From a virus, in the IMG/VR virus record IMGVR_UViG_3300031746_002125, positions 1 through 64,000 of that record: a stretch of DNA of 64,000 nucleotides; one strand, given 5' to 3'. Shown one piece after another: positions 58,240-64,000 of the stretch; the first letter of the stretch is position 1; each line of letters opens with the position of its first letter. A model generated the notes under the pieces. It was not told the origin of the DNA, did no database searches, and saw only the letters and a program-made list of their open reading frames with translations. A program made the translations under genes and the position numbers.

Positions 58240-58521
58240 ATGGCTACCATCGAGGAAACAGCAACGGGATGTATTGGAGCACATTCATATAGAGACTTTG
58301 CCAAAAAACATGGGTATAGTCATATAGAAGTCCTCAATTGGTGTAGTTCGGCTGGAGATTGGCAATTTATAATAAGTAAAAATGGGAAACGGTGGAGGAT
58401 TCTTTACCAAGAAAATAATTTTCCTAGACCGGGTTTTTCTCATACTGTTGGTGACGAAATATACGAAGGCACCCCAGAAGAAGTCTTTCAGACTATTTAT
58501 GGACTAGAAAGGAAAACATAA
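58240..58521 (+). CDS. Hypothetical protein (93 aa)
   Basis: AAAGGAGAACAAAA before ATG. MATIEETATGCIGAHSYRDF, then W-rich GDWQFIISKNGKRWRILYQE. Not recognised. Divides the TnpB relic from its missing 5' part. Confidence 0.6.
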   Translation: MATIEETATGCIGAHSYRDFAKKHGYSHIEVLNWCSSAGDWQFIISKNGKRWRILYQENNFPRPGFSHTVGDEIYEGTPEEVFQTIYGLERKT

Positions 58522-58724
58522 TGTTCCCCAACACCAAAACAAATGAATCACAAGACAAATTTAAGAAATTGGCCGACGATTTTCAAGAGATTGTCGATGA
58601 CTTATTTCTTAATATCAAATATTTGATGTTCGATCTGGAAGCTACCCGTCGAGAAAATATGGAACTTAAACAAAGACTTTTAGATCAAGAAAAAGGATTA
58701 AACCGTGAAACTCTATCGTTGTAG
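58521..58724 (+). CDS. Coiled-coil protein (67 aa)
   Basis: QEIVDDLFLNIKYLMFDLEA and TRRENMELKQRLLDQEKGLN form a heptad-rich helix. Overlaps the previous stop by one base. Confidence 0.58.
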   Translation: MFPNTKTNESQDKFKKLADDFQEIVDDLFLNIKYLMFDLEATRRENMELKQRLLDQEKGLNRETLSL

Positions 58725-58956
58725 AAAATGCGGCCAGTCATTTAACACAACCTTCGAAGGTAACTTGTGCCTCGCCTGTTTGTCAAACAAAGTTGAACTT
58801 GAGTCCGATCTTTCCTGGCATCCATTAAAACAAATAAAATTATGGTTGTATGATCTATTAACATGGGAACTACAAAATAAAATTTCCATGCTAGAGTCAC
58901 AAATGGTTAATAGAACAGAAAGAATAGAAGCCCTAGAAAATAGGATTAAAAAATGA
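58705..58956 (+). CDS. Zinc-knuckle coiled-coil protein (83 aa)
   Basis: GTG start after AAAAGGA. CRKCGQSFNTTFEGNLCLAC then a C-terminal coiled coil (LQNKISMLESQMVNRTERIE). Probably an oligomeric DNA/RNA-binding protein. Confidence 0.6.
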   Translation: MKLYRCRKCGQSFNTTFEGNLCLACLSNKVELESDLSWHPLKQIKLWLYDLLTWELQNKISMLESQMVNRTERIEALENRIKK

Positions 58957-59186
58957 TTAAAGTTCATTGTAGAACAAATTTGGACGGATACGAAAGAGCA
59001 GAATGGCCAACGGAGATGTGTTGTAGGCCAGTGGTTGGCGATAGAGTAGCTTCTAATAATAACAAAGGAAATTTACATATCGTGTCTGTGATTCATCACC
59101 AGACTATTAAGGGTGAATTCGTAGGTGGTTTGAGTGGATCATCGGATTATTGTTATCTTGAAGTTGAACTTAACAGGGGTTATTAA
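58953..59186 (+). CDS. Hypothetical protein (77 aa)
   Basis: MIKVHCRTNLDGYERAEWPT and VVGDRVASNNNKGNLHIVSV. This RVxS...L.IvsVxH pattern is common to small phage proteins of unknown function. ATGA overlap upstream. Confidence 0.62.
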   Translation: MIKVHCRTNLDGYERAEWPTEMCCRPVVGDRVASNNNKGNLHIVSVIHHQTIKGEFVGGLSGSSDYCYLEVELNRGY

Positions 59187-59420
59187 ATGAAATTACAAAT
59201 AGTATTTAAAATGCCCGACTGGGATGAACAACTTAAAAATCAACTTCCCATACCAGACGAAGTTGAAATAAGGGAAATGGGAACAACACTAGAAGATGAA
59301 ATGGAATTTAGGATCTCAAGTATCAAAAAAATAATAAGTGAAAAATGGCTTAAGTATAGTGAATGCGTTACCATTGACTTTGATATAGAAAAAGGAACGG
59401 CTACGGTTGTCGAAAGGTAA
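59187..59420 (+). CDS. Hypothetical protein (77 aa)
   Basis: MKLQIVFKMPDWDEQLKNQL; KKIISEKWLKYSECVTIDFD. Phage-type small protein with alternating strands; immediately after the 58,953 stop. Confidence 0.62.
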   Translation: MKLQIVFKMPDWDEQLKNQLPIPDEVEIREMGTTLEDEMEFRISSIKKIISEKWLKYSECVTIDFDIEKGTATVVER

Positions 59421-59424
59421 AAAA

Positions 59425-59937
59425 ATGGAAATCGTAGTTTCTTCTCGCCAAGCCGTCTGCGGAGTAATACAAAAAATCCAAAAAGACAAGCCAGACATCA
59501 AAGTGATTTGTGTGTCGATAACCGATCCGAAGTCAGAACCAGTTAATCTTCCTTTATTGGATCTCGACATACTCCGACTTCAATTCCATGATTTGGACCA
59601 AACATACCCAATTTCTGGTCCCGCAATTGTTTTATTTAATACTGATATGGCTCACGAGATCAAGGGTTTTATGGAGGAGAGAATTGACTGGGTAGAAAAT
59701 TCCAGTTTCGGGGTTGATGATTTAATTATTGTAGTACATTGTGAAGCTGGAATTTCTAGAAGCGCGGGTGTCGCGGGAGCTTTGGCAAAACATTTCTTTG
59801 GGAATGACGATATTTTCTTCAGAAGTCCATATTTACCCAATAGATTGACGTATAGTATATTATTAAATCTTTTGAGTGGAAAGGAAAATCAAATTCCAAA
59901 TGTAATTATATGCAATGAGGATTCTAATGTTTTTTAA
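59425..59937 (+). CDS. Dual-specificity protein phosphatase
   Basis: Start MEIVVSSRQAVCGVIQKIQK (59425), 170 residues. VVHCEAGISRSAGVAGAL gives the HCxxGxxRS P-loop with Cys106 and Arg112; the general acid may be in the FHDLDQT region near 55. Dephosphorylates Tyr/Ser/Thr or RNA 5'-ends in relatives. The next homing gene overlaps its last four codons. Confidence 0.85.
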   Translation: MEIVVSSRQAVCGVIQKIQKDKPDIKVICVSITDPKSEPVNLPLLDLDILRLQFHDLDQTYPISGPAIVLFNTDMAHEIKGFMEERIDWVENSSFGVDDLIIVVHCEAGISRSAGVAGALAKHFFGNDDIFFRSPYLPNRLTYSILLNLLSGKENQIPNVIICNEDSNVF

Positions 59938-60577
59938 TAAAGAGATTTGGAAGTATATTCCTGGATACAGAGAATTACACCAAGCCTCTAATTTTGGTCG
60001 AATAAAATCTTTTAGAACAAAATTCAATAATAAACAAATGTTAATAACAGTATCACTAATTGATCAAAACTTTTCAACTTCAGAAATAGCCAAGGTAACT
60101 GGCATTAGTAAAACTCACATATTAAGAATACGAAATAATCCCAAAGAACATTTAAATAATGGAAAAATTTTAAAAGCAACTTTAGGATCGCATGGTTATT
60201 TGTATGTTACGTTGCGTAGTAATAAAAAATATTTGGTCCATAGATTAGTGTTAGAAACTTTTGTTGGTCCATGTCCTGCGGAAATGGAATGTAGGCACTT
60301 GAACGGTATCAAAACTGATAATAGGCTAGATAATTTATGTTGGGGAACACGTTCAGAGAATATGCAAGATAAAAATAGGCACGGTACAAACATCTCTGGA
60401 GACCATAAAGGAATTAAAAATGGAATGTCTAAATTAAACGAAGAAAAAGTTAAAAAAATCAAGAAATTATTAAAAGAAGATAAATTAACACAAAAAGAAA
60501 TTGCAAAATTATTTAATGTGAGTGCATGTACAATATCCGCTATTAAAAATGGTAGAGTTTGGAAATATGTGGATTGA
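59927..60577 (+). CDS. HNH homing endonuclease with two HTH modules
   Basis: Start MFFNKEIWKYIPGYRELHQA (59927). NUMOD4, an inserted HTH (FSTSEIAKVTGISKTHILRI), HNH (MECRHLNGIKTDNRLDNLCW), final HTH (LTQKEIAKLFNVSACTISAI). Same order as 40,244. No TATAAT before the start, so expressed from the operon. Confidence 0.92.
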   Translation: MFFNKEIWKYIPGYRELHQASNFGRIKSFRTKFNNKQMLITVSLIDQNFSTSEIAKVTGISKTHILRIRNNPKEHLNNGKILKATLGSHGYLYVTLRSNKKYLVHRLVLETFVGPCPAEMECRHLNGIKTDNRLDNLCWGTRSENMQDKNRHGTNISGDHKGIKNGMSKLNEEKVKKIKKLLKEDKLTQKEIAKLFNVSACTISAIKNGRVWKYVD

Positions 60578-60623
60578 TAATAATTTTGTAAATGCAATAA
60601 TCCATAAGGGGAAAAGGAGTTCG

Positions 60624-60809
60624 ATGTTTATGTCCCAGAATAAACCAGTTCTTGTAGATCATAAAGAACACGGTAAGGGGCTCGTGATAACCACAAATCA
60701 AGCGGAAGACAAAAGCACAAGAATATTTATTGTGTGGCAAGATGTGGAACAGTCATCCGCTTTGTGTGGGTGGTATATCTTTAATGAAACAGATTTCATA
60801 AAGGATTAA
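60624..60809 (+). CDS. Hypothetical protein (61 aa)
   Basis: Start chosen at MFMSQNKPVLVDHKEHGKGL after AAAGGAGTTCG. FIVWQDVEQSSALCGWYIFN end. Not recognised. Confidence 0.58.
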   Translation: MFMSQNKPVLVDHKEHGKGLVITTNQAEDKSTRIFIVWQDVEQSSALCGWYIFNETDFIKD

Positions 60810-60811
60810 AA

Positions 60812-61021
60812 ATGTATTTCTTAATTTGGATTTTTGAAACTTGTGAACCGGGTCGATGTTATGGGCCGATGGAGTTAATGGAATGCGATAATAAACTTCG
60901 TCAATATGCTCAAGAAGAAATTAAAAATGGAAATCTATTGGATGAATACGCAGAAGAATATCGGTATATCAATTCTAACAATGGAGAAGGATGGTACATC
61001 ATTAAATCAGAGGAGATATAA
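60812..61021 (+). CDS. Hypothetical protein (69 aa)
   Basis: MYFLIWIFETCEPGRCYGPM and EIKNGNLLDEYAEEYRYINS. Aromatic N-terminus; unknown. Confidence 0.58.
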   Translation: MYFLIWIFETCEPGRCYGPMELMECDNKLRQYAQEEIKNGNLLDEYAEEYRYINSNNGEGWYIIKSEEI

Positions 61022-61022
61022 T

Positions 61023-61226
61023 ATGAATTCTGGTGAAATAGCAAAAAGAAACGCATACAGAGAAGGAGATACCATTGCCATTTATGGAAATGCGTATCGT
61101 ATAACCAAAATTTTTGAAACAGAAGTTTTTGGAATCCAAGTAGTTGAAAATGGTGGGTGTGTGTTAAGTAGTACGAATTATTTGTTAGATTTAAGGTTAG
61201 ATGGGTGGAGGCTTGTTATATCATGA
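61023..61226 (+). CDS. Hypothetical protein (67 aa)
   Basis: Start MNSGEIAKRNAYREGDTIAI. ITKIFETEVFGIQVVENGGC looks like a small SH3-type barrel. Stop overlaps the next gene. Confidence 0.58.
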   Translation: MNSGEIAKRNAYREGDTIAIYGNAYRITKIFETEVFGIQVVENGGCVLSSTNYLLDLRLDGWRLVIS

Positions 61227-61453
61227 AAATAGAAATGCCCAATACTGCAAAAAAAGTTCCCGTAGATTCAATTATGATTGGACAGTGTTTTCTTCATGGC
61301 GACGAAGTTTATATGAGAACTGATGGATCGTTCTCTGGCGGTGATGGTTGTTATTCTATTAGAATAGTTAGACTTTTAGACGGAGCAGAAGATGGCCTGC
61401 AAGCAGATGCCCAAGTAGTGCCAATAAAAATGAAATGCGTAAAAGATTGTTAA
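61223..61453 (+). CDS. Hypothetical protein, paralogue of 43,721 (76 aa)
   Basis: Start MKIEMPNTAKKVPVDSIMIG. GQCFLHGDEVYMRTDG and SIRIVRLLDGAEDGLQADAQ line up with the minus-strand protein at 43,721. Its last codons and stop overlap the tRNA-like gene at 61,448. Confidence 0.65.
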   Translation: MKIEMPNTAKKVPVDSIMIGQCFLHGDEVYMRTDGSFSGGDGCYSIRIVRLLDGAEDGLQADAQVVPIKMKCVKDC

Positions 61454-61522
61454 TTAGCTTAGTCTGGTTAAAGCGCGATTCTTATAAAATCGAGACCAAT
61501 GGTTCAAATCCATTACGGCCTA
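61448..61522 (+). tRNA. tRNA-Ile (TAT) with unpaired 5' acceptor strand
   Basis: D-stem GCTT/AAGC with loop AGTCTGGTTA, anticodon arm CGATT-CTTATAA-AATCG (TAT), variable AGACC, T-arm AATGG-TTCAAAT-CCATT and 3' strand ACGGCCT are perfect. The 5' strand TGTTAAT does not pair; it encodes the end of the 61,223 gene. A decayed gene, or a tRNA repaired or edited after transcription. Confidence 0.6.
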
Positions 61523-61594
61523 TTTTAATAACTCATCTTCTATTTCCATATGACAATTAGAACAAAGTAAATCACACTAAAAAGGAGATATTTC

Positions 61595-61810
61595 ATGTTT
61601 GAAGTCTACGACAACGGAAAATTGGCTAGTCATTTGTACCAGGACGTTGATAACAGTTGGGAGCATCCTGAATGTGAAACCTTTGAAGAAGCCCAAAGAT
61701 ATTGTAAAGAATGGTTGGGAAACTATTCTTCATTGTGTCCAACCGAACCCAACAAAGTAGTTGACTATTCGGGATGTGGAGATACAATAGAAATAAGGAA
61801 AATAAAATGA
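61595..61810 (+). CDS. Hypothetical protein (71 aa)
   Basis: AAAGGAGATATTTC before ATG. MFEVYDNGKLASHLYQDVDN and CETFEEAQRYCKEWLGNYSS; a small phage protein of the EVYDNGKLxShxY type. Unknown role. Confidence 0.62.
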   Translation: MFEVYDNGKLASHLYQDVDNSWEHPECETFEEAQRYCKEWLGNYSSLCPTEPNKVVDYSGCGDTIEIRKIK

Positions 61811-62010
61811 TAGATGAACAATTGGAAGTTGGTACATTAGTTAAAACAATGTCAACGGATGGTAAAATATGTTTGTATGGTAGAATTAAAGAAATAAAAG
61901 AAGATTTCTATTATATCAGAGTTAATCCTGAGTACCACTATCATGCCGAAGTTATTGTAAGATATGTAAATGAAATAATCTTTTGTCGTGGACCTAATTA
62001 TCTTCTTTGA
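61807..62010 (+). CDS. Hypothetical protein (67 aa)
   Basis: Start MIDEQLEVGTLVKTMSTDGK; GRIKEIKEDFYYIRVNPEYH. SH3/KOW-like small protein. ATGA overlap upstream. Confidence 0.6.
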   Translation: MIDEQLEVGTLVKTMSTDGKICLYGRIKEIKEDFYYIRVNPEYHYHAEVIVRYVNEIIFCRGPNYLL

Positions 62011-62044
62011 ACAAAAAGGATTTCCGGGAATACGAGAATATAAA

Positions 62045-62224
62045 ATGATCCTACCAACATATGCAAATAAAGACCACCCGGTTTTTATGACAAAGACGGC
62101 GAGGCGGCTTTTGTAGGTGTGGAAGATGAATCAGGATTTTATGTTTATTCTCTGTCTGGAAAGTTGCTGGCAAGTAATCCGTCGAGAGAAGTCTTCGAGA
62201 AAATCGTTGACATTTACATATAGG
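62045..62224 (+). pseudogene. Small gene with -1 frameshift at T5
   Basis: Frame 0 MILPTYANKDHPVF continues in the -1 frame as YDKDGEAAFVGVEDESGFYV and LSGKLLASNPSREVFEKIVD. One more T in the TTTTT run at 62,082-62,086 would restore a ~59-residue protein. Indel, sequencing error or recoding cannot be told apart. Confidence 0.55.
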
Positions 62225-62232
62225 AAAATAAA

Positions 62233-62430
62233 ATGATAGCATTTACATTAACCAAAGAAAGTCTTATTTTACACGAGGACAATCGTTACATTCCCGGTCT
62301 ACGAAGATTCGTGGAAGATGTAATAGGTCTTAGGGCACCGGGTCCAGTCTTTAATCATTTTTTTATAAACACAAAAGAAGATTATCTTCGCATCAAAGCG
62401 TGGTTAGTAGCAATGGGGGAAATAAAATGA
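62233..62430 (+). CDS. Hypothetical protein (65 aa)
   Basis: MIAFTLTKESLILHEDNRYI; VEDVIGLRAPGPVFNHFFIN. Not recognised. Stop overlaps the phosphoesterase ATG. Confidence 0.58.
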   Translation: MIAFTLTKESLILHEDNRYIPGLRRFVEDVIGLRAPGPVFNHFFINTKEDYLRIKAWLVAMGEIK

Positions 62431-63023
62431 TCTTCGTAGGAGATGTTCACGGGAGGTCGGATGAATATCTTAAAATAATAGCTCGACACAAAAGTTCGGT
62501 ACAAGTCGGCGACATGGGGTTTTCGTATAATCATTTTAGAGACCTTGATCCAATTGGGAAAAATCATGTATTTATAGGTGGTAATCACGACAATTATGAT
62601 ATGATTGATTCTTGCCCCAATTATCTTGGGAGATTTGGCCAAGGATATAACAAGGAGATAGGCGGATTTTTCTATGTGTCTGGGGCTTATAGTATAGATC
62701 AGCATCTAAGAACAGAAGGAAGATCATGGTGGAGGAATGAAGAACTTTCATATGATGAATCCTCTCGTTGCCTTAGCAAATACATTGCCCACCAACCAGA
62801 TGTAGTTGTATCACATGATTGTCCTGGCATAGTAGCCTCATCAATGTTTGGTAAAACCGATAGAACTAGAACCAGACAATTATTAAGCGAGATGTTTGCT
62901 ATATGGAAGCCAAGATACCATTTCTTCGGTCATTGGCACGAATCAAAAAGAATGGAAATCAATGGTACTAAATTTATTTGTCTGGCAGAGTTAGAAACAT
63001 TTGATTCAAAGGAACTAAAATGA
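62427..63023 (+). CDS. Calcineurin-like metallophosphoesterase
   Basis: Start MIFVGDVHGRSDEYLKIIAR (62427), 198 residues. Motifs in order: GDVHGR, VGDMGFSY, GGNHDN, VVVSHDCPG, FGHWHE, the standard metal-binding set. Relatives act on phosphodiesters of protein, RNA or nucleotides. ATGA overlap with the gene before. Confidence 0.87.
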   Translation: MIFVGDVHGRSDEYLKIIARHKSSVQVGDMGFSYNHFRDLDPIGKNHVFIGGNHDNYDMIDSCPNYLGRFGQGYNKEIGGFFYVSGAYSIDQHLRTEGRSWWRNEELSYDESSRCLSKYIAHQPDVVVSHDCPGIVASSMFGKTDRTRTRQLLSEMFAIWKPRYHFFGHWHESKRMEINGTKFICLAELETFDSKELK

Positions 63024-63199
63024 AATACAGAGAAGCCTTAGAAATGATGAAAACATTCACAGAAGAACAATTAGATTGTGACGTAACAATAGAACTTGAA
63101 TATGCCGATGAGTGCCTATCTGCTGAACTACGTATCTGTGGCGAAAATCACACGATGTTGGATGAAGGTCATCCCGTAATTTTTACGGTTCATGCCTAA
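63020..63199 (+). CDS. Hypothetical protein (59 aa)
   Basis: MKYREALEMMKTFTEEQLDC; LDCDVTIELEYADECLSAEL then EGHPVIFTVHA. Small phage protein with an HVIFTVHA-like end; overlaps the phosphoesterase stop (ATGA). Confidence 0.62.
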   Translation: MKYREALEMMKTFTEEQLDCDVTIELEYADECLSAELRICGENHTMLDEGHPVIFTVHA

Positions 63200-63213
63200 G
63201 AAGGAGAAAGACA

Positions 63214-63399
63214 ATGTTAATAAAACAAGATTTGTTGGAAGTAAGGGAACAGATTCAAGAAGATTTGGATTGTATTCTCGGAAACTACGGATCAAAAAGA
63301 TATAACGATCTTTTAACAGATATGGATCAAGCCGTCGTAGATAGATTTGAAGTATTGTTTTCTAAATTGATAGACGCTACGGTTGATGTTGAGGAATAA
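63214..63399 (+). CDS. Hypothetical helical protein (61 aa)
   Basis: AAGGAGAAAGACA before ATG. LEVREQIQEDLDCILGNYGS and DRFEVLFSKLIDATVDVEE. Unknown. Confidence 0.58.
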   Translation: MLIKQDLLEVREQIQEDLDCILGNYGSKRYNDLLTDMDQAVVDRFEVLFSKLIDATVDVEE

Positions 63400-63401
63400 A
63401 A

Positions 63402-63587
63402 ATGGAAATGACATATCTCCAAAAACAAATTCTATCAGCGGTTGGTTTATTGACCGCTATTGGAATTCCTGCAACCCAAGAGATGATAGAAAGAGTAATA
63501 AAAACTGCGGGAGAGGCTTTGGAAGATGAACTATTGTGTGAATGGGTTATTAAATATGCGCCGATCGTTTCCCCAGAGGAAAAATAA
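63402..63587 (+). CDS. Hypothetical protein (61 aa)
   Basis: MEMTYLQKQILSAVGLLTAI; GIPATQEMIERVIKTAGEAL. Helical; unknown. Confidence 0.56.
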   Translation: MEMTYLQKQILSAVGLLTAIGIPATQEMIERVIKTAGEALEDELLCEWVIKYAPIVSPEEK

Positions 63588-63589
63588 AA

Positions 63590-63934
63590 ATGAAAAATTC
63601 AAATGTAGTCGAAATAGCCTTTGCTTTGTGCGCTTGTTTTATATTTGTTGTAATAGGATACTTTTTAAGCAATTTTGTACTCATTAAATTATGGGCTTGG
63701 TTCGTAGTTCCCGTATTCGCTGTTACACAAATATCTATGGTTCAAAGTATGGGACTAACTTTGATAATTGGATATGTACTAAGATCAAGTTTGATGGTAG
63801 ATGGAAAGAAAAAACTCAAGAAAGAATTCGAAGATAAAAGCCCGTTTGAAATATCGGGTATTCTATTTGGATATGCTATTCTTGCCCCTTTATTTGTGTG
63901 GTTTATGGGTTATGTCATAACTCTGTTTTTATAA
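63590..63934 (+). CDS. Multi-span membrane protein (114 aa)
   Basis: Three hydrophobic segments: EIAFALCACFIFVVIGYFLS, FVVPVFAVTQISMVQSMGLT-type region, and GILFGYAILAPLFVWFMGYV. A Lys/Glu-rich loop (DGKKKLKKEFEDK) lies between the second and third. Phages use such small proteins as holins or envelope factors; not assigned. Confidence 0.62.
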   Translation: MKNSNVVEIAFALCACFIFVVIGYFLSNFVLIKLWAWFVVPVFAVTQISMVQSMGLTLIIGYVLRSSLMVDGKKKLKKEFEDKSPFEISGILFGYAILAPLFVWFMGYVITLFL

Positions 63935-63945
63935 AGGAGAATAAA

Positions 63946-64000
63946 ATGAAGTTCGAAACTGTAAATCAAGATCAGGTAATGTTTGTGTCACGCAAAGGTA
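63946..64000 (+). CDS. Hypothetical protein, partial at right edge
   Basis: AAAGGAGAATAAA before ATG; MKFETVNQDQVMFVSRKG then the window ends. Too little for a family. Confidence 0.45.
   Translation, partial: MKFETVNQDQVMFVSRKG

Noticed and set aside
57937-58284. Functional 115-residue TnpB or TldR protein
   Set aside because: Only the C-terminal zinc-ribbon segment matches TnpB; the first ~25 residues are antisense to another gene and the RuvC I/II parts are missing.

Overview
The window is a 64 kb piece of a large, AT-rich genome of a tailed double-stranded DNA bacteriophage (Caudoviricetes). A contiguous head cassette shows this: a possible small terminase subunit, large terminase, portal, maturation protease/scaffold, decoration protein and an HK97-fold major capsid protein. 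Around it are fibre and adhesin genes, a cluster of very small accessory genes, tRNAs and an unusually heavy load of homing endonucleases (about 20). The host cannot be named from the sequence. Shine-Dalgarno sites of the AGGAG type are common, and the phage tRNAs do not encode CCA.

Layout. (1) 1-4,892, minus strand: the N-terminal 1,630 residues of a giant adhesin that runs off the left edge, with RCC1-like repeats, dozens of LFIxG repeats and a YWTD-like propeller segment. (2) 4,895-16,364, minus: fibre and neck genes, including an array of EFTG/DVRxGV-repeat proteins and a beta-helix protein, then a fusion of helix-turn-helix repeats, an HNH domain and a Mom-like domain, and the major capsid gene. 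(3) 16,384-28,623, minus: decoration protein, protease with an internal scaffold start, a caspase-like protein, portal, TerL, an ERCC4-type nuclease, a TerS candidate and a sigma-like factor. (4) 28,624-28,781: divergent promoter region. (5) 28,782-34,874, plus: DNA methyltransferase-like protein, ClpP, MazG-like protein, YiiX-like hydrolase and homing genes. (6) 34,824-46,522, minus: nucleotide and DNA metabolism (DUF4406, HAD, RecF/SbcC-like ATPase), a C39-like peptidase, a cupin and many small zinc-ribbon proteins. (7) 46,600-51,160: a compositionally distinct module saturated with the octamer TATNGGAC, with its own consensus sigma-70 promoters, tiny membrane-protein ORFs, a three-copy ~200 bp repeat and a ~700 nt structured non-coding RNA with a dedicated promoter. 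(8) 51,361-64,000, plus: tRNA genes interleaved with homing genes, many 20-100 residue ORFs, a TnpB/omega-RNA remnant, a dual-specificity phosphatase and a metallophosphoesterase.

The minus-strand genes of regions 2-3 form a late virion operon. Homing genes sit in its junctions (terminase/portal, portal/protease side, capsid/fibre) without breaking the reading frames. Many homing genes outside the operon start 5-6 nt after a TATAAT box, which would give leaderless transcripts. The most unusual part is region 7: its motif density and large promoter-driven RNA suggest a distinct, recently acquired module next to the tRNA cluster.
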